Assembly (NCBI GenBank): GCA_021229015.1
Contig: CM037795.1
Location: forward strand, 15,129,595 to 15,193,594
DNA from: Solen grandis
Taxonomy: Eukaryota; Mollusca; Bivalvia; Adapedonta; Solenidae
Direction: 5' to 3'
DNA: 64,000 bases
Shown: piece after piece, positions 34,458 through 45,376 of the stretch
Position numbering within the stretch: position 1 is the first letter of the stretch
Layout of the letters: the number at the start of each line of letters is the position of its first letter
The notes under the pieces: model-generated
The model's input: only the letters and a program-made list of their open reading frames with translations
Databases searched by the model: none
Told to the model about the DNA's origin: nothing
Program-made: the position numbers and the translations under genes

Positions 34458-35170
34458 TTTAGCTTATAATTTCAGACGATGTTACTTAGTGAAATTTTAC
34501 TATCAAATGAAGACATTTACATCAGAATGTAAATATATTGTATCTGATACAGTTCAGTTCATTAATGAGATATCACAGTTTGAAAGTCACAATAAATTGA
34601 TAACCAAAAATGTTAATTACTTCAAATCAAATTGTTTACCTTAAGTAGTAAACTGCTAGATCAAAGGACTTGTTTGTATTTCTTAATCCAATCACTTAGC
34701 AATATATACAGGATAAATGGACTTTAGTTGGACCAATCAATTAACACAATTTAAAGAAAAAAGTAGCAGAGGTGATAATTATCTTAATAAGTTCAAATTA
34801 TTTTTTATCTTTATCAATTCACATAAGCTTTAAAGCCAGAGATCAAAGGAATGCATGTTTACACTATAAATTACAATTAATTTAGTAACCCTAATTAATG
34901 GACCTTAATAAACACATTTTAGAAAGAAATAATACAATATAACTAAAACATGAAATTTTACCTCTTAAAATACAAAATCAAAAAAAAAATCAGAAACAAA
35001 ATCAGATAATACAACTTCAATTCATTTTAATGTGTTGTAGTTTGAAATAGATTATAATCCCTTATCAAAACACACCCAGCAAGGTGCTAAAAATCTTGAG
35101 TGGGACAGTTGGGAAACAAAATATCAAAAAGTGGGACAGTTGGGCATAAACCGCCTTGACTACTCCTTAT

Positions 35171-36000
35171 ATTTCAATCAATTTCAGTGATAAAGTAATG
35201 AAACTGGTACCAACTAAGTGATTAGGCTTAGTACTTTGATTTTATTGGCTTTTTTAAATCTAAAAATTTGATACATAATTAAAATTTAAAAAAAAAAAAA
35301 AATTCACATAAATAGTTTCACTCAAGCTTAAACATATCTAATAACTACAAGCTACAAAGTATGATTTTTTTTTTTTTTTTTCAATTGAACCCAGCTACTA
35401 CAGATCAAGACTGTACATGTACGAATTCATTATTATTTTATTTAAAAATATTATTATTTCATTTCAACGTATTGAAATAGAACTAATGTGGATGTTTTCT
35501 ATTCCATAACAAAAAAGTGAAATCATTATACATATATACTTATTTGCATACTTATGAATATTAATGAGATCATTAGGATAAGGAGAGCGATGTACATCTA
35601 TTACAGTAAAACCTCTGAAAGCTGGACAATAAAGTGTGCGATTTTTTGCAAAAATTGTTGCTCAAAACAGCACAATAATATTGCAGAAAGCCTTCTATGT
35701 GAGCTTTGTTCAAAATAGTCGAATTGCATTGATCTATCCTCTATATTTTTAAATCTCTTTTATACATGTGTATAAGTGTTGTTTTTTTTTGTTGTTTTTT
35801 TTAAATTTACTGTACTTTTTATTTTAGCGGTTCTGAATTCAATTTAAAACTGCATTAAACCCTGAAATCCTTTAAAAACATAGCTAACAGAGCCTCAGGT
35901 GATAATGATGATAAAATGCCATGATTAATTATATTATACAGTTGCAAGGCAACAGCATTTTCTGGCATTTGTTTCCATGACAACGATTCACATTTGTTTA
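35171..36000. other. intergenic, nothing recognised
   Basis: AT-rich, with poly-A and poly-T runs (35288, 35366, 35780). No gene or repeat edge that I can support. Confidence 0.4.
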
Positions 36001-36149
36001 GTGAAAAAACATACTTATATCAAACACATATCTGCACAGTCTGTATGAATTTTAAGGTAAACAAATGACCCAGTAAAAACAATCAAAAGTCAGACTTTAT
36101 ATCAAATTATCAAGCAAAGCATTGCAAACAGTGTGGTTCCAGTTAAGAT

Positions 36150-37020
36150 ACTTTTGTATCAAAGAAAAATCTGATAAGAGATTTCGCTGTCTGATAACTA
36201 TATTTTAAATACAGCAGCAATTTATTTCATGGAACATAAAAGTTATATGCGATTTTAATCACAAACTTATTTTGAATATAGACAATCTACATAACTTAAC
36301 CATGATTCAAATACAACAGTACAGATAGCATGGTCTCTGATCAAATGCTCTTTTCTAGAACAGCATCCAATAATTGACAAGGCTAGGTAGCTATTGCATT
36401 TTTACTGTGTTGTCTATAAGTTACAGTTCCGACGCACCAATCTACTCAATGTGAGATGTAAGTTTAATGTAAAACTAACAGGCACATTTAATTTAATGTT
36501 CAATGTATAATTTTACGAACAATGCAGTTTCTGATTATAGTTATATTTATCGAACAGCATCTAATCAGGAACATCATTGCATGGTACCTAGTTCTGTTTC
36601 ATTTACATTCACAATTTACATCAAAAGTATAGATATATACCTAGTAAGCCCCCAATAATGTATGGATCACTGACATTTACAAATGCAATGTAAATGTATT
36701 GCCAACAGGAAAACTGAGGATAAATGTGTCAAATACAATATATCAAGTACAGTGTCCCTGATCAGAGGCTGCTTATCTGAAGCAATCTCTTATATCAATC
36801 TTCATTAGGACACAAACACTACCAAATGACAAACTGTAAGTTTACACTGTTATCCACCAGTGTATGAAGTAAAGATTTACAAAATGTATGATCCCTGATC
36901 AGACGCTACTTTTTAAAGAAGCATCTGATAAGAGACATCACTTTCTGCCAACTAATTCACAAGCACTTAACGATTAAGATATATCGTAGGACATTATCAG
37001 TCACAATCAGTTATTCACTA
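36150..37020. repeat. degenerate dispersed units (CTGATCAGAnGCT ... GCATCTGATAAGAG)
   Basis: Loosely repeated motif pairs, CTGATCA followed by AACAGCATC or GAAGCATCTGATAAGAGA, recur near 36165, 36330, 36530, 36760 and 36895, separated by about 120-220 bp. They look like a worn tandem array; boundaries are uncertain. Confidence 0.4.
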
Positions 37021-37080
37021 TAGAGGAATATAAACGCAATCCCCACGTACTTTGCTCGCAGCATTGACACCATCACTCAC

Positions 37081-37338
37081 TCCCCTTCTTCCGTAACTGC
37101 ACGATAGGCTTTTCTCCCTTCAGCGACTGCTTGCATAGCTGCACACTTGACTGAAAAAAATAAAATAACCACGAGTATTGAACAAAGCATTCACCTGTAT
37201 ATAAATAATGTTATATATTTGCAAACAATGCGAACCCTGATCGATACCTTCACATGAAGCTATCTGGTCTTCAATGGTTGTCATGCATTTTTTTTTTCGT
37301 GCTACTTCCGCATTTATCCCACTTAAACGAAATTTCAA
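37081..37338 (-). CDS. possible two exons of an unrecognised gene
   Basis: Exon 37338-37248 starts with ATG (MKFRLSGINAEVARKKKC...) and ends at AG|GTATCG. Exon 37150-37081 starts after a T-rich tract and CAG and ends at a GTGAGT donor. The join keeps the frame (KCAAMQAVAEGRKAYRAVTE). No family is recognised and further exons to the left were not found. It may be a chance match to splice signals. Confidence 0.25.
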
Positions 37339-37500
37339 ATTTTAACTTTTACACTCTATTACCACTCATATATACGTATTTTTTTGTAATATGATGATGA
37401 ACAATATTGTTCAAATCTTATGAATTTTTAGTTCAGTTTTGTTCATATGAATAGTGAATGAATTAGACCGCATTTTAAAGATTCAGTTAGACATTAAACG

Positions 37501-37600
37501 NNNNNNNNNNNNNNNNNNNNNNNNNNNNNNNNNNNNNNNNNNNNNNNNNNNNNNNNNNNNNNNNNNNNNNNNNNNNNNNNNNNNNNNNNNNNNNNNNNNN
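37501..37600. other. assembly gap, 100 N
   Basis: Exactly 100 N, the usual placeholder for a gap of unknown size. The ORF drawn across it is meaningless. Confidence 0.99.
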
Positions 37601-37871
37601 ATATTTTCACTCGCGGATTTTATCTCTCTGACAGAAACACAGTATTTTAACAGATAGAATAAAATAGATTTATAATTATGAAGAAAATCACTCTGGATTT
37701 TTTGAAATCAGGGTCTCTATATATATAATATTAAGGGACCCGGACGGTTAATCTAATGTCATCCACATACTATTTTTTTTTATTCAACGATTGTGAATTA
37801 TGGTCGTATATATATTTCTTTAAAAAATGGAGTAATTGTTCTAGAAAACAACAACAACCACAAACAACAAT

Positions 37872-37908
37872 ATAATAATAATAATAAATAATATAATATA
37901 TAATAATT

Positions 37909-37940
<32 letters not shown>

Positions 37941-37941
37941 G
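37872..37941. repeat. AAT/ATT-rich simple repeat
   Basis: ATA/AAT repeats turning into (TTA)n; the sequence is partly self-complementary. Confidence 0.9.
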
Positions 37942-38418
37942 AATATGAATAGCATCAAAAATCAGCAATAGATAACAAGCGTACAATTAACAGTTATCAA
38001 TGCATACATATTTACGTATTTGAAAGTAAATTAATAAGTAGTATCTATTTAGTAAAATAGCGCATGAGATAAATATCATAACTAATAGATAATCAAAGTA
38101 AATTATTGACAAAATAAATGAACTTAAATACATACCCATCACCAACTACGACGCATTTTACGTGCTGCATGTTTGTTTGTAAATTCACCACGAATATTGT
38201 TTACAAAGATTTAAGATGTATCAATCAGTTTAAATACAAAATATACAGGGCTATATTTATCCCTCTAAAGGAAATCTATAATTAGATATCGGACAACCAC
38301 CCAATGGGATTAAAGTACTCGATGAATGTATATTTTCTTCCGTGTTTTAATGGAGTATATTATATTTATAGAACAGAGCGGGTTTAATCAATAATAATAA
38401 TAATAATCATCATCATCA

Positions 38419-38888
38419 TATGGTGGCATATTTCTGCCAGCCACTTATCTACTTAGCTATGTCGAAACTTTTCTGAAAAATTGTCACATATTCAGTTAGT
38501 TTCTGGCAATAGAAAACTTTCGTGTTATCCTCTTAGGTATCTTAACATAACAAAACTGCCTATTAGTGCCCACAACTGCCAGCCATATATTCACTTAAGA
38601 TAACTGGATATCTCGCCTTTTTTCAAGATAGTCAGTCAAATTATGTGGATAACAAGCATTTTTTTTTCACGTAATTATCTGGAAAAAACATGATATCCAT
38701 TTAAAATAAGTGTAACATGTGATTGGCAGTAGTGGGCACTAACAGACAGTTTTGTCATGTTAAGGTACCTAAGTGGATAACTTGAAAATGTTCTACTAGT
38801 CAGATACTATAACTGAATATGTGACAATTTTTCAGAAAGTTTCGACATAGCTAAGTGGATAAGTGACTGGCAGAAATATGCCACCATA
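38419..38888. repeat. 470-bp full-length foldback MITE
   Basis: The ends TATGGTGGCATATTTCTGCC and its inverse are followed inward by further pairing segments. CACTTATCnACTTAGCTATG pairs with its inverse at ~38850, and ACAAAACTG...AGTGCCCAC with GTGGGCACT...CAGTTTTGT. The whole element can fold on itself. There is no ORF. The flanks are CAT/ATC-rich, so the target duplication cannot be defined. Confidence 0.8.
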
Positions 38889-38997
38889 TCTTCATCATCA
38901 TGAAATCATCATTAATGATATAATACATTGATTTTTTCCTAATATTATCAGAAAGGTGTTTTTTTATATATGTACAGTACGTTTTATCTTTTGCCAC

Positions 38998-39106
38998 AGC
39001 GTCGGAGACCCACGGCTGCCTATATTACATCTGTCAGCTGTATGAAGAAACGGAATAAGCGCTCGTCGGTCTCCGACGCTGCTTTTGCCAAGGCACAATT
39101 AAAAAG
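38998..39106. repeat. short inverted repeat (hairpin)
   Basis: CAGCGTCGGAGACC at the left and GGTCTCCGACGCTG at the right, with about 80 bases between. Possibly a very short MITE. Confidence 0.6.
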
Positions 39107-39671
39107 CTTGACAACCACACATCTTATGAACACCTTTTAATGAAGTGATTTATCCATGATGTTTAGTACTGGTCAACCGATTATCGCTGGATCGGCGACA
39201 ATTAGTTGTTGAAGATGTGATCAGCGATAATCGATTATGTATGTCGCGGAGATCTTATTCACTATTTTCGGCAGTAAAACTAGTTGCCGCCAGTTGTATA
39301 ATTTACCAACGTTTAAACAGATTAACAAATTTTACTTACATTATTGTTTAGATCAAATGAAGCTGTTTAATTACTACGATTAGTATGAATCCGTAACGTT
39401 TTGGAACTGATTAGTATTCGGTTATTCAATCGGTTAAATAAATTGTTGAATCATTTATTTATTGATAGAGCTCAAGGAAGGATTTAGAGGGGGCGGAAGC
39501 GGCGTACGCCCCACCCCCTAAAATCGATAAAGGTGTTTTTTAATGCGTTTATCCATATATTAACTTTATAGTTTATGTGTAACAATTAGAGTCAGCCAAT
39601 TTGATCAAAATTGAAATATCATCTGCAGTTCGCTGATTATTTCAGTTTTCTCGTATAAGTTTCATTTTCGC

Positions 39672-39956
39672 TTGTTTGTAACCTTTCCGCTAATTAAACA
39701 AGCAGTCGATACATCGAAAATGTCCGGCCCATCGAAGCGGAAAAGCTGGATCCATCCAGTTATACGGCGTCTCAGACAGATTCGAGATGTTTATTTTTTC
39801 GACAAGTTCGAAAGAAAAGAAACGGCTTGTTTTGCTTTTGCTTTTAAATATTGTCGGAAGGTTTTATTTTCGTTTGCAGATTTAGCACGATTACCGGGCA
39901 TGCCTAATAGAAACCGGATTAATGAGTTAACACATCATTGGTGCCGTCGGATTTAA
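39672..39956 (+). pseudogene. possible N-terminal relic of a PIF/Harbinger-type transposase
   Basis: A 94-codon ORF with a second ATG at 39720. The segment KRKSWIHPVIRRLRQIRDVY, then FKYCRKVLFSFADLA, is reminiscent of the start of PIF/Harbinger transposases (a basic W-x-HP stretch, then FxxYxRM...F..LL). The ORF stops before any catalytic residue and no inverted ends are evident. The family call is tentative. Confidence 0.3.
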
Positions 39957-40095
39957 TAAACGCCCCTATTTTGTTTTTGGCAGCCAAAGCGTTTATTAAA
40001 CCAGTATTTGATGATTGTTTTGTGTGGAACTTCATACTAATATTCATGTAGTAATTTCTACTTATACGTTGTAAAAATATTTTAATAGCCATGCG

Positions 40096-40126
<31 letters not shown>

Positions 40127-40128
40127 AA
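40096..40128. repeat. (CAA)n microsatellite
   Basis: About eleven CAA units. Confidence 0.95.
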
Positions 40129-40223
40129 ACTATTATGCCGATAACTGGTTTCTTCGATCAATATAGGTGTGTATATATCTCGTATTAAACATGCATTCAA
40201 CTGTATTGTTAATACAGTGTAAG

Positions 40224-41188
40224 TACGAGGGTGTTCGAAAAGTATCTGGAAAAACCTGCCATAACTTGTTCATTATTATAATTATTAAAATGAAATCTCG
40301 TAATGTGATACTTTGATATATTTTGAACTTAATCCGAGAGCAAAAAATACAAATAAAAAAAATACAGATTGCATTAATGCAAATTTCACAGTCACTATGG
40401 CAATGTCGGGTAACGTTGAACGGGACAACTTACTCGTGAAAGGAAAATGACATCTGTAAAGACTATCTGACATCTGAAATTATATCTTTTTGAAATAATT
40501 TCCTTTGCACGATACACTCATCTCCCACCTACAGATCCACTTGTAAAAGTATGACCTGAAACGCTCCAGTGGAATTTTACGGATTGTTTCCTAGACAACT
40601 CCATAATTGTGTATCCTTTTCCTGACGTTGTGCACGGACGACAAGATCTTCGTAACATTGTGCGAAGGGTGGTCTTGAAAGCGGTTAAAGTTTCCTAGTT
40701 TAACCTTTGCCATTATTGCCCATCATGATCATTTAGAGCGTCTCTGATTTCGTTTTATAAATTAATATACATAACCGAATGGGATAGAGATTTTTTTAGT
40801 GCCAATTTACGTTGTTTTTTTTGTTTTTTTTGCTAAACAACTGTTCTCGTCTTCCGATATCACCGGAAATGATGTCAGATTTCAGTCCATGACATTATGT
40901 ATAGGCCTTGAGAAAAGGTCTTGGAAGCGGTCCGTATATTTGGAAATTTGTCTATGTGATCTTTAAAGACAGGTAAACATGTGAAAATTTGCAAATTTCC
41001 CCCCACTCAACGTTACCTGAAGTTGCCAATAGTGACTGGAATTTGCATAAGTGCAATTTGTTTCCTTTTCTCCTATGGATTATGTTCAAAATATATCTAA
41101 GTATATCACTTTTGTAAGTTTTATTCTGATAACCATATCAATAATAAGGTATGGCACCACTCCGGATACTTTTCGAACACCCCTCGTA
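40224..41188. mobile_element. non-autonomous mariner-like element with long inverted repeats
   Basis: The ends are TACGAGGGTGTTCGAAAAGT and its near-perfect inverse (ACTTTTCGAACACCCCTCGTA). Both begin and end in TA, as for Tc1/mariner insertions. Pairing continues inward for about 200 bp (AAATTTCACAGTCACTATGGCA with TGCCAATAGTGACTGGAATTTG). No transposase ORF is recognised in the middle; the hydrophobic ORF at 41051-41335 spans its right end and is chance. Confidence 0.75.
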
Positions 41189-41448
41189 GTTGCCGGATTT
41201 ACGATTCAAGGCCATCATGGCCCTCTTGTTGATAATGTAATAAAGTTCGCTGCTGTTTGCACTATCATGCTCCTTACACTATGCACTTCGTGTGTTTTTA
41301 TCTGCAATAGAGTTACGTCATTGTACACCACCTGAATACATCCAGTCTGAATACAGCCGTACAAAGTGTGAGTTATTCATATTATACGTAACTTATTAAG
41401 ATTTCGTTTTATCTATATGCTCTCTCTGTCTGCCTTATAGCTTGGTTT

Positions 41449-44400
41449 GTGGGATACAATTGTTTATTTGGACATTCTAGATACGATACACTCGTTACTC
41501 ATAATGTTAAGGACAGATATAATTACATTATTTTCGGTGCAGGACCTGCGGGATTTGTTATTGCCGCCAGATTGTCAGAAGATCCCGACAAGACTGTCCT
41601 GCTTTTAGAGGCTGGCAGACTTGGACTGGACGATCATAGTACAGCGACACCATTGTTGGCATTTTCACTCCAAGAATCAGACTTCGACTGGGCTTATTTC
41701 ACCGAGTCTCAAACAAATTCATCGTTCGCAAGTATGAAGGGCCATAACCGTCATTACTGGCCCTGAGGAAAAGTTCTCGGAGGAACTGAAAAGTTGAATG
41801 GGATGCAGTATGTCCGAGGGAGCCGATATGATTATGGCAACTAGAGGGATGCTGGTTGTGAAGGATTAGGGTATGAGGACGTACTCCCTTACTTCCTTAA
41901 ATCTGAAAACATGCTTACTGGTGAGTTGAAAAACAGCAAGTACCACTTTCAAGGAAGACCTTTTGCAATCAAAGTGGATGACAATCCCCTTACTCAGAGA
42001 TTCGTTGAGGCTGGAGAAGAGCTAGAATTCGATGAGGTGGATTGCAATGTTGAAACACAGTTCGGTTTTACCAAGAGTCAGCTAACAAGGCGCTATGGTA
42101 TAAGATCTAGTTCTGCACATGACCTGCTATGTATCGAGATAATTTACACGTGGTCAGTAATGTACATGTACATGTCACAAAAATAAACTTTGAACATAAA
42201 CGAGCTGATTGGATTATATACATTAAAACAATATGAAGCATACAGTCAAAGTTCGTATGAAGAGGTCGTTTTATCAGGTGGAGCAATTGGATCACCTCAA
42301 ATCTTAATGTTATCAGGGATTGGTCCAATGTCACATCTTGAGTCTCTCCATATCATAGTGATTTCTGACCTGCCGGTTGGTCAGAACTTACAAGATCATA
42401 TTGCAATAATGATAAGAAGCAATATCAATATATCAAATGGTTTTGAAAACCCTCTTTCTATTAAAAACAAATTACAATAACCTCTTTTTTAAAACTGTTG
42501 TAAAATCGACTTCACTTAATACCGGAAGTACGTTTTTTCAAATCTGAAGGCAGGCTGACATTCAAATCCATTCATTTCCTTTGCAGTTAAAGGTCTGGTC
42601 AACTCAAACTGAACGCCTCAATCGCTCATGACATATTTCCAAAGGAACCATTACCTGGAATAACACTATGCCAATAGTGCTACAACCAAAAAGTAAAGGT
42701 GACATCACTCTAAGATCTGACGATCCTTTTGGTTACCCCAAAATCGACCCACGTTGTTTAACACACGGAGATGATGTCAACGTACTGTTACAAGGAATTC
42801 GACTCTCAGAGCAGATTTTGGAAACGAATACCATGAGACGGATCGTAACAAATTTGGATCGATGGTGTACGAATGGCTATATGCAAGGATCACGTGTTAA
42901 GGTCGGACATTGATTGTTTGATGAAACACGTAGCCTTTGACACTGTACCATCCTACCTCAGCGTGTAAGATGGGTTCTGCAGAAGACCCGAATGCTATGG
43001 AGGCTATTCGTTGCCAAAAATCCAGCCTTGTAATCATGACAATTTATATTATGGTTCAACTAAACAGATTTGTAAAAGTATAAACGTTTATCCGAGAGGT
43101 ATATATATTGTGCTCGTATGGTGCGTTTTGATTATCTCGATTTAACTAGTAACGTTTTTACTTCCAGAATGTAATTTGGTAACATGCAGCTAAGATAAAA
43201 TGCAAATAATATTTATAATTTTTCAAACTCAAATTTACGAAATGTACAACGACATACACGACACGTTTTACGCCGTACATCACGACGTTCGAGAATGGAG
43301 CCGCATCAGATAACACTCTCAGGTTTACAACTGCATACTTGACTTTTAAATTTCCACGCGATTAACTTTTGTAGACGATTTTGCAACTTCCATATATGGC
43401 AGTATCACGGAAATAGGCGAAGATTTAAAGGCGGAGCCAAATTTCACGAGCGGAAAATAAAGAGAGGTAACTCTTACACCATGATAAATCGGTAAGTACA
43501 GAAAGATTTCGTATTTACGGTATACCTGAGTCTGAAAATGATACTTTAATTATAGATACAATAATTTTATATACATCAATTGTTAATCATTATACTTACA
43601 TTTGGACTCTTTTAATAAATACATGGTAAAATGAAAACGGAAAAAAAATATGATTGAAAAAAATGTTATGTAGATCTATGAAAGGGAAGTTGCTATGTAC
43701 ATACATTTAAGCTTCATAATTTTGGTTTTAATTTTACTAACGTTATAAGTGAATATTAAGAAATGAAAGCTTTACATTAGAAGCTGCATAGGTTTTTTTT
43801 CTCTTTTTTATTATCCAGTCATACCCTAGTATTAAGGTTATGTTTGTGATATAGTAATTAAATGAATTTGGCCTGTAAAAACTATTGTATAGATCTATCT
43901 GTAGCAAATCTTCCATCTGTTTTGACTTGAATATTGGACAATAGAAAAGCAGCAACTTAACTGAACCTTAAATATCAATTTGACTTATTCCTTCTATAAA
44001 TATATTTGTTTTGCATAAAAAAAATCTTGATTTACAGTCAAGCAGTAATTTTTACTGTCTGGAAAAAAAAACCCATTAAGAGCTGGATTAAGACACAGAC
44101 AGTTGATGGCATGTAACTTTTGTGTATTTTCTTAAAGAAATTAATCAATCTGCAGGTATGTATATGAACAAACACAGAGATTCAAATTTTTTTTTTCGAT
44201 AAAAAGAATGAATACAAAACTTGAATTATTTTACAATAGTCAATATTGACTACTTAAAGCACCTTAATTTTGGATGTGTTCTTGAATTGTTATTCAAAAA
44301 ATTGAGTCCGGTACACCTCAGCTCTGTTTGTGAAAATTATGCATTGTTTTTCTGAAAATTGTGAATAAAAAAAATCAACTTTTTTATGAAAGTGGCATTG

Positions 44401-45376
44401 AGCGTGAATTCACAACACCAGTAAGGTTTTAAAAAAAAAGCTCAGTTGTGGTGAAGTGGGTTCTCATATCATGTGGCTTTGGTGGCTCGACTAAAAAAAC
44501 ATCAAAGTTAAAATCCTGACCAGGGATATAAAAATCTAAAAATAAATTTACGCCATGCTGAGCTTAAATATTGCTGGCTTTACAATGTAGGTGGGGTACG
44601 TTTCAAAAACTAATCTTTTTTATATCTTCTGATGTTGATTCAATACCTGCATACAATGGCACTCATGCAACTGAAACACATGATGCTTAGTAAATAATTG
44701 TGATACTGTTTAATTCTCATAATGCATTTACCTTGAATGTGTAGACCTACACGCTGCAACACTTCCCTTATTCGTACATGGGAGATAACTGCGTGGAGAT
44801 TTGCCAGTCGTTGGCGGAAAATACCGAAAGTGAGCGGACAATTACGTTTATTTACGATGATGTAGTGGGCGGGGAAATGGGCGGAGCTTATTTATCAACA
44901 TTGCAAACGTGTAAACCTGGATTAAGCAGAGCCGAATCATGATGGTCGGACAATGTAAAGTTGGAGCGTTAAAGTAAGAAGGCGTTTTGTAGTTTATCAA
45001 AATGCATTTTGTTGAAATACGTATTTACAATGTTGCATCGGCAAATTCAGTCCAAGAATGTATCTCTGGAGTTTAAATACTAAGAAATTCAAATGAATTG
45101 TGTGTTTTGTCGGAAAATAAACTGTTCAACTAAGATCAACAAGGCTGGATTTTTGGCAACGAATAGCCTCCATAGAATGCAGTGGTGGATCCACAGCTAC
45201 GTGTGAAGGGCGTGACTGGCTTGAGAGTAGCTGATGGTTCCATTATGCCCAACATTGTGTCGGGTATTACGAATACCCCGATAGTTATGATCGCTGAAAA
45301 AGCTGCTGACATGATTCGAGGGAAAGACAGTGTGGGACATATAAGGAGACAAATCAAGGAGCGATCGGAATTTTAG
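41449..45376 (+). pseudogene. GMC oxidoreductase (choline/glucose dehydrogenase family) pseudogene
   Basis: The N-terminal part has the FAD-binding motif [20 protein letters not shown] and an LLLEAG strand end. At 41764 TGA interrupts HYWP-GKVLGGT, and a TAG lies at 41841 just before RDAGCEGLGYEDVLPYF. A frame break follows near 42115-42250. GMC signature 2 ([18 protein letters not shown]) lies at 42268-42330. A large part of the substrate domain is missing around 42480-42600. The C-terminal domain (42661 on) is split by a transposon (42996-45174) between KMGSAEDPNA and [20 protein letters not shown], then continues to a stop at 45376. GMC enzymes oxidise alcohols with FAD. Four or more lesions make this copy non-functional; a functional paralogue presumably exists elsewhere. 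Confidence 0.88.
42996..45174. mobile_element. 2179-bp non-autonomous TIR transposon in the GMC pseudogene
   Basis: Perfect 36-bp terminal inverted repeats (42996-43031 and 45139-45174) start TATGGAGGCTATTCGTTGCC. A 6-bp direct repeat, GAATGC, flanks it (42990-42995, 45175-45180). The alternative reading is a 4-bp AATG duplication with ends starting C. Removing the element and one duplication rejoins the GMC reading frame exactly. Positions 42996-44106 match, inverted, the region upstream of the integrase-like gene (27128-28378). Positions 44107-45138 have no match in the window and no ORF. The long-TIR, integrase-linked design recalls the IS3EU/Ginger-like eukaryotic transposons; that placement is from memory and uncertain. 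Confidence 0.88.

Larger units (their letters stand above)
32569..35152. mobile_element. Mutator-like (MULE) DNA transposon, complete
   Basis: A 2584-bp element inserted in the right arm of the Polinton-derived foldback. The inverted ends start GGTGTCTTCCCAACTGTCCC (left) and GGTTTATGCCCAACTGTCCC (right, inverse). An 8-bp direct repeat, GCCTTGAC, flanks it (32561-32568, 35153-35160). The motif GTGGGACAGTTGGG occurs twice near each end (32577-32590 inverse, 32617-32630; 35100-35113, 35131-35144), plausible transposase binding sites. It encodes one transposase on the minus strand. Confidence 0.9.
30319..35164. mobile_element. Polinton/Maverick-derived foldback element
   Basis: Left arm 30319 to about 31366 and right arm about 31537 to 32568 plus 35161-35164 are inverse copies, near-identical by eye. 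The ends read AGTAGTCAAGGC...GCCTTGACTACT once the later MULE insertion is removed. A 6-bp direct repeat, CCTTAT, flanks the whole (30313-30318 and 35165-35170). AG-type ends, very long inverted repeats, a 6-bp target duplication and integrase remnants in both arms are the hallmarks reported for Polintons. The centre (31367-31536) is a GC-rich spacer of GGAGCACC-like repeats. Only the integrase C-terminal half remains; no polymerase, protease or capsid gene is present. Confidence 0.8.

Noticed and set aside
33403..34644. Plus-strand ORFs across the MULE transposase
   Set aside because: Shadows of the 469-codon minus-strand transposase.
41051..41335. Hydrophobic 94-codon ORF suggesting a membrane protein
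   Set aside because: It spans the right inverted repeat of the mariner-like element and a fragment of family A end (GGCCATCATGGCCCTCTTGTT); chance ORF.
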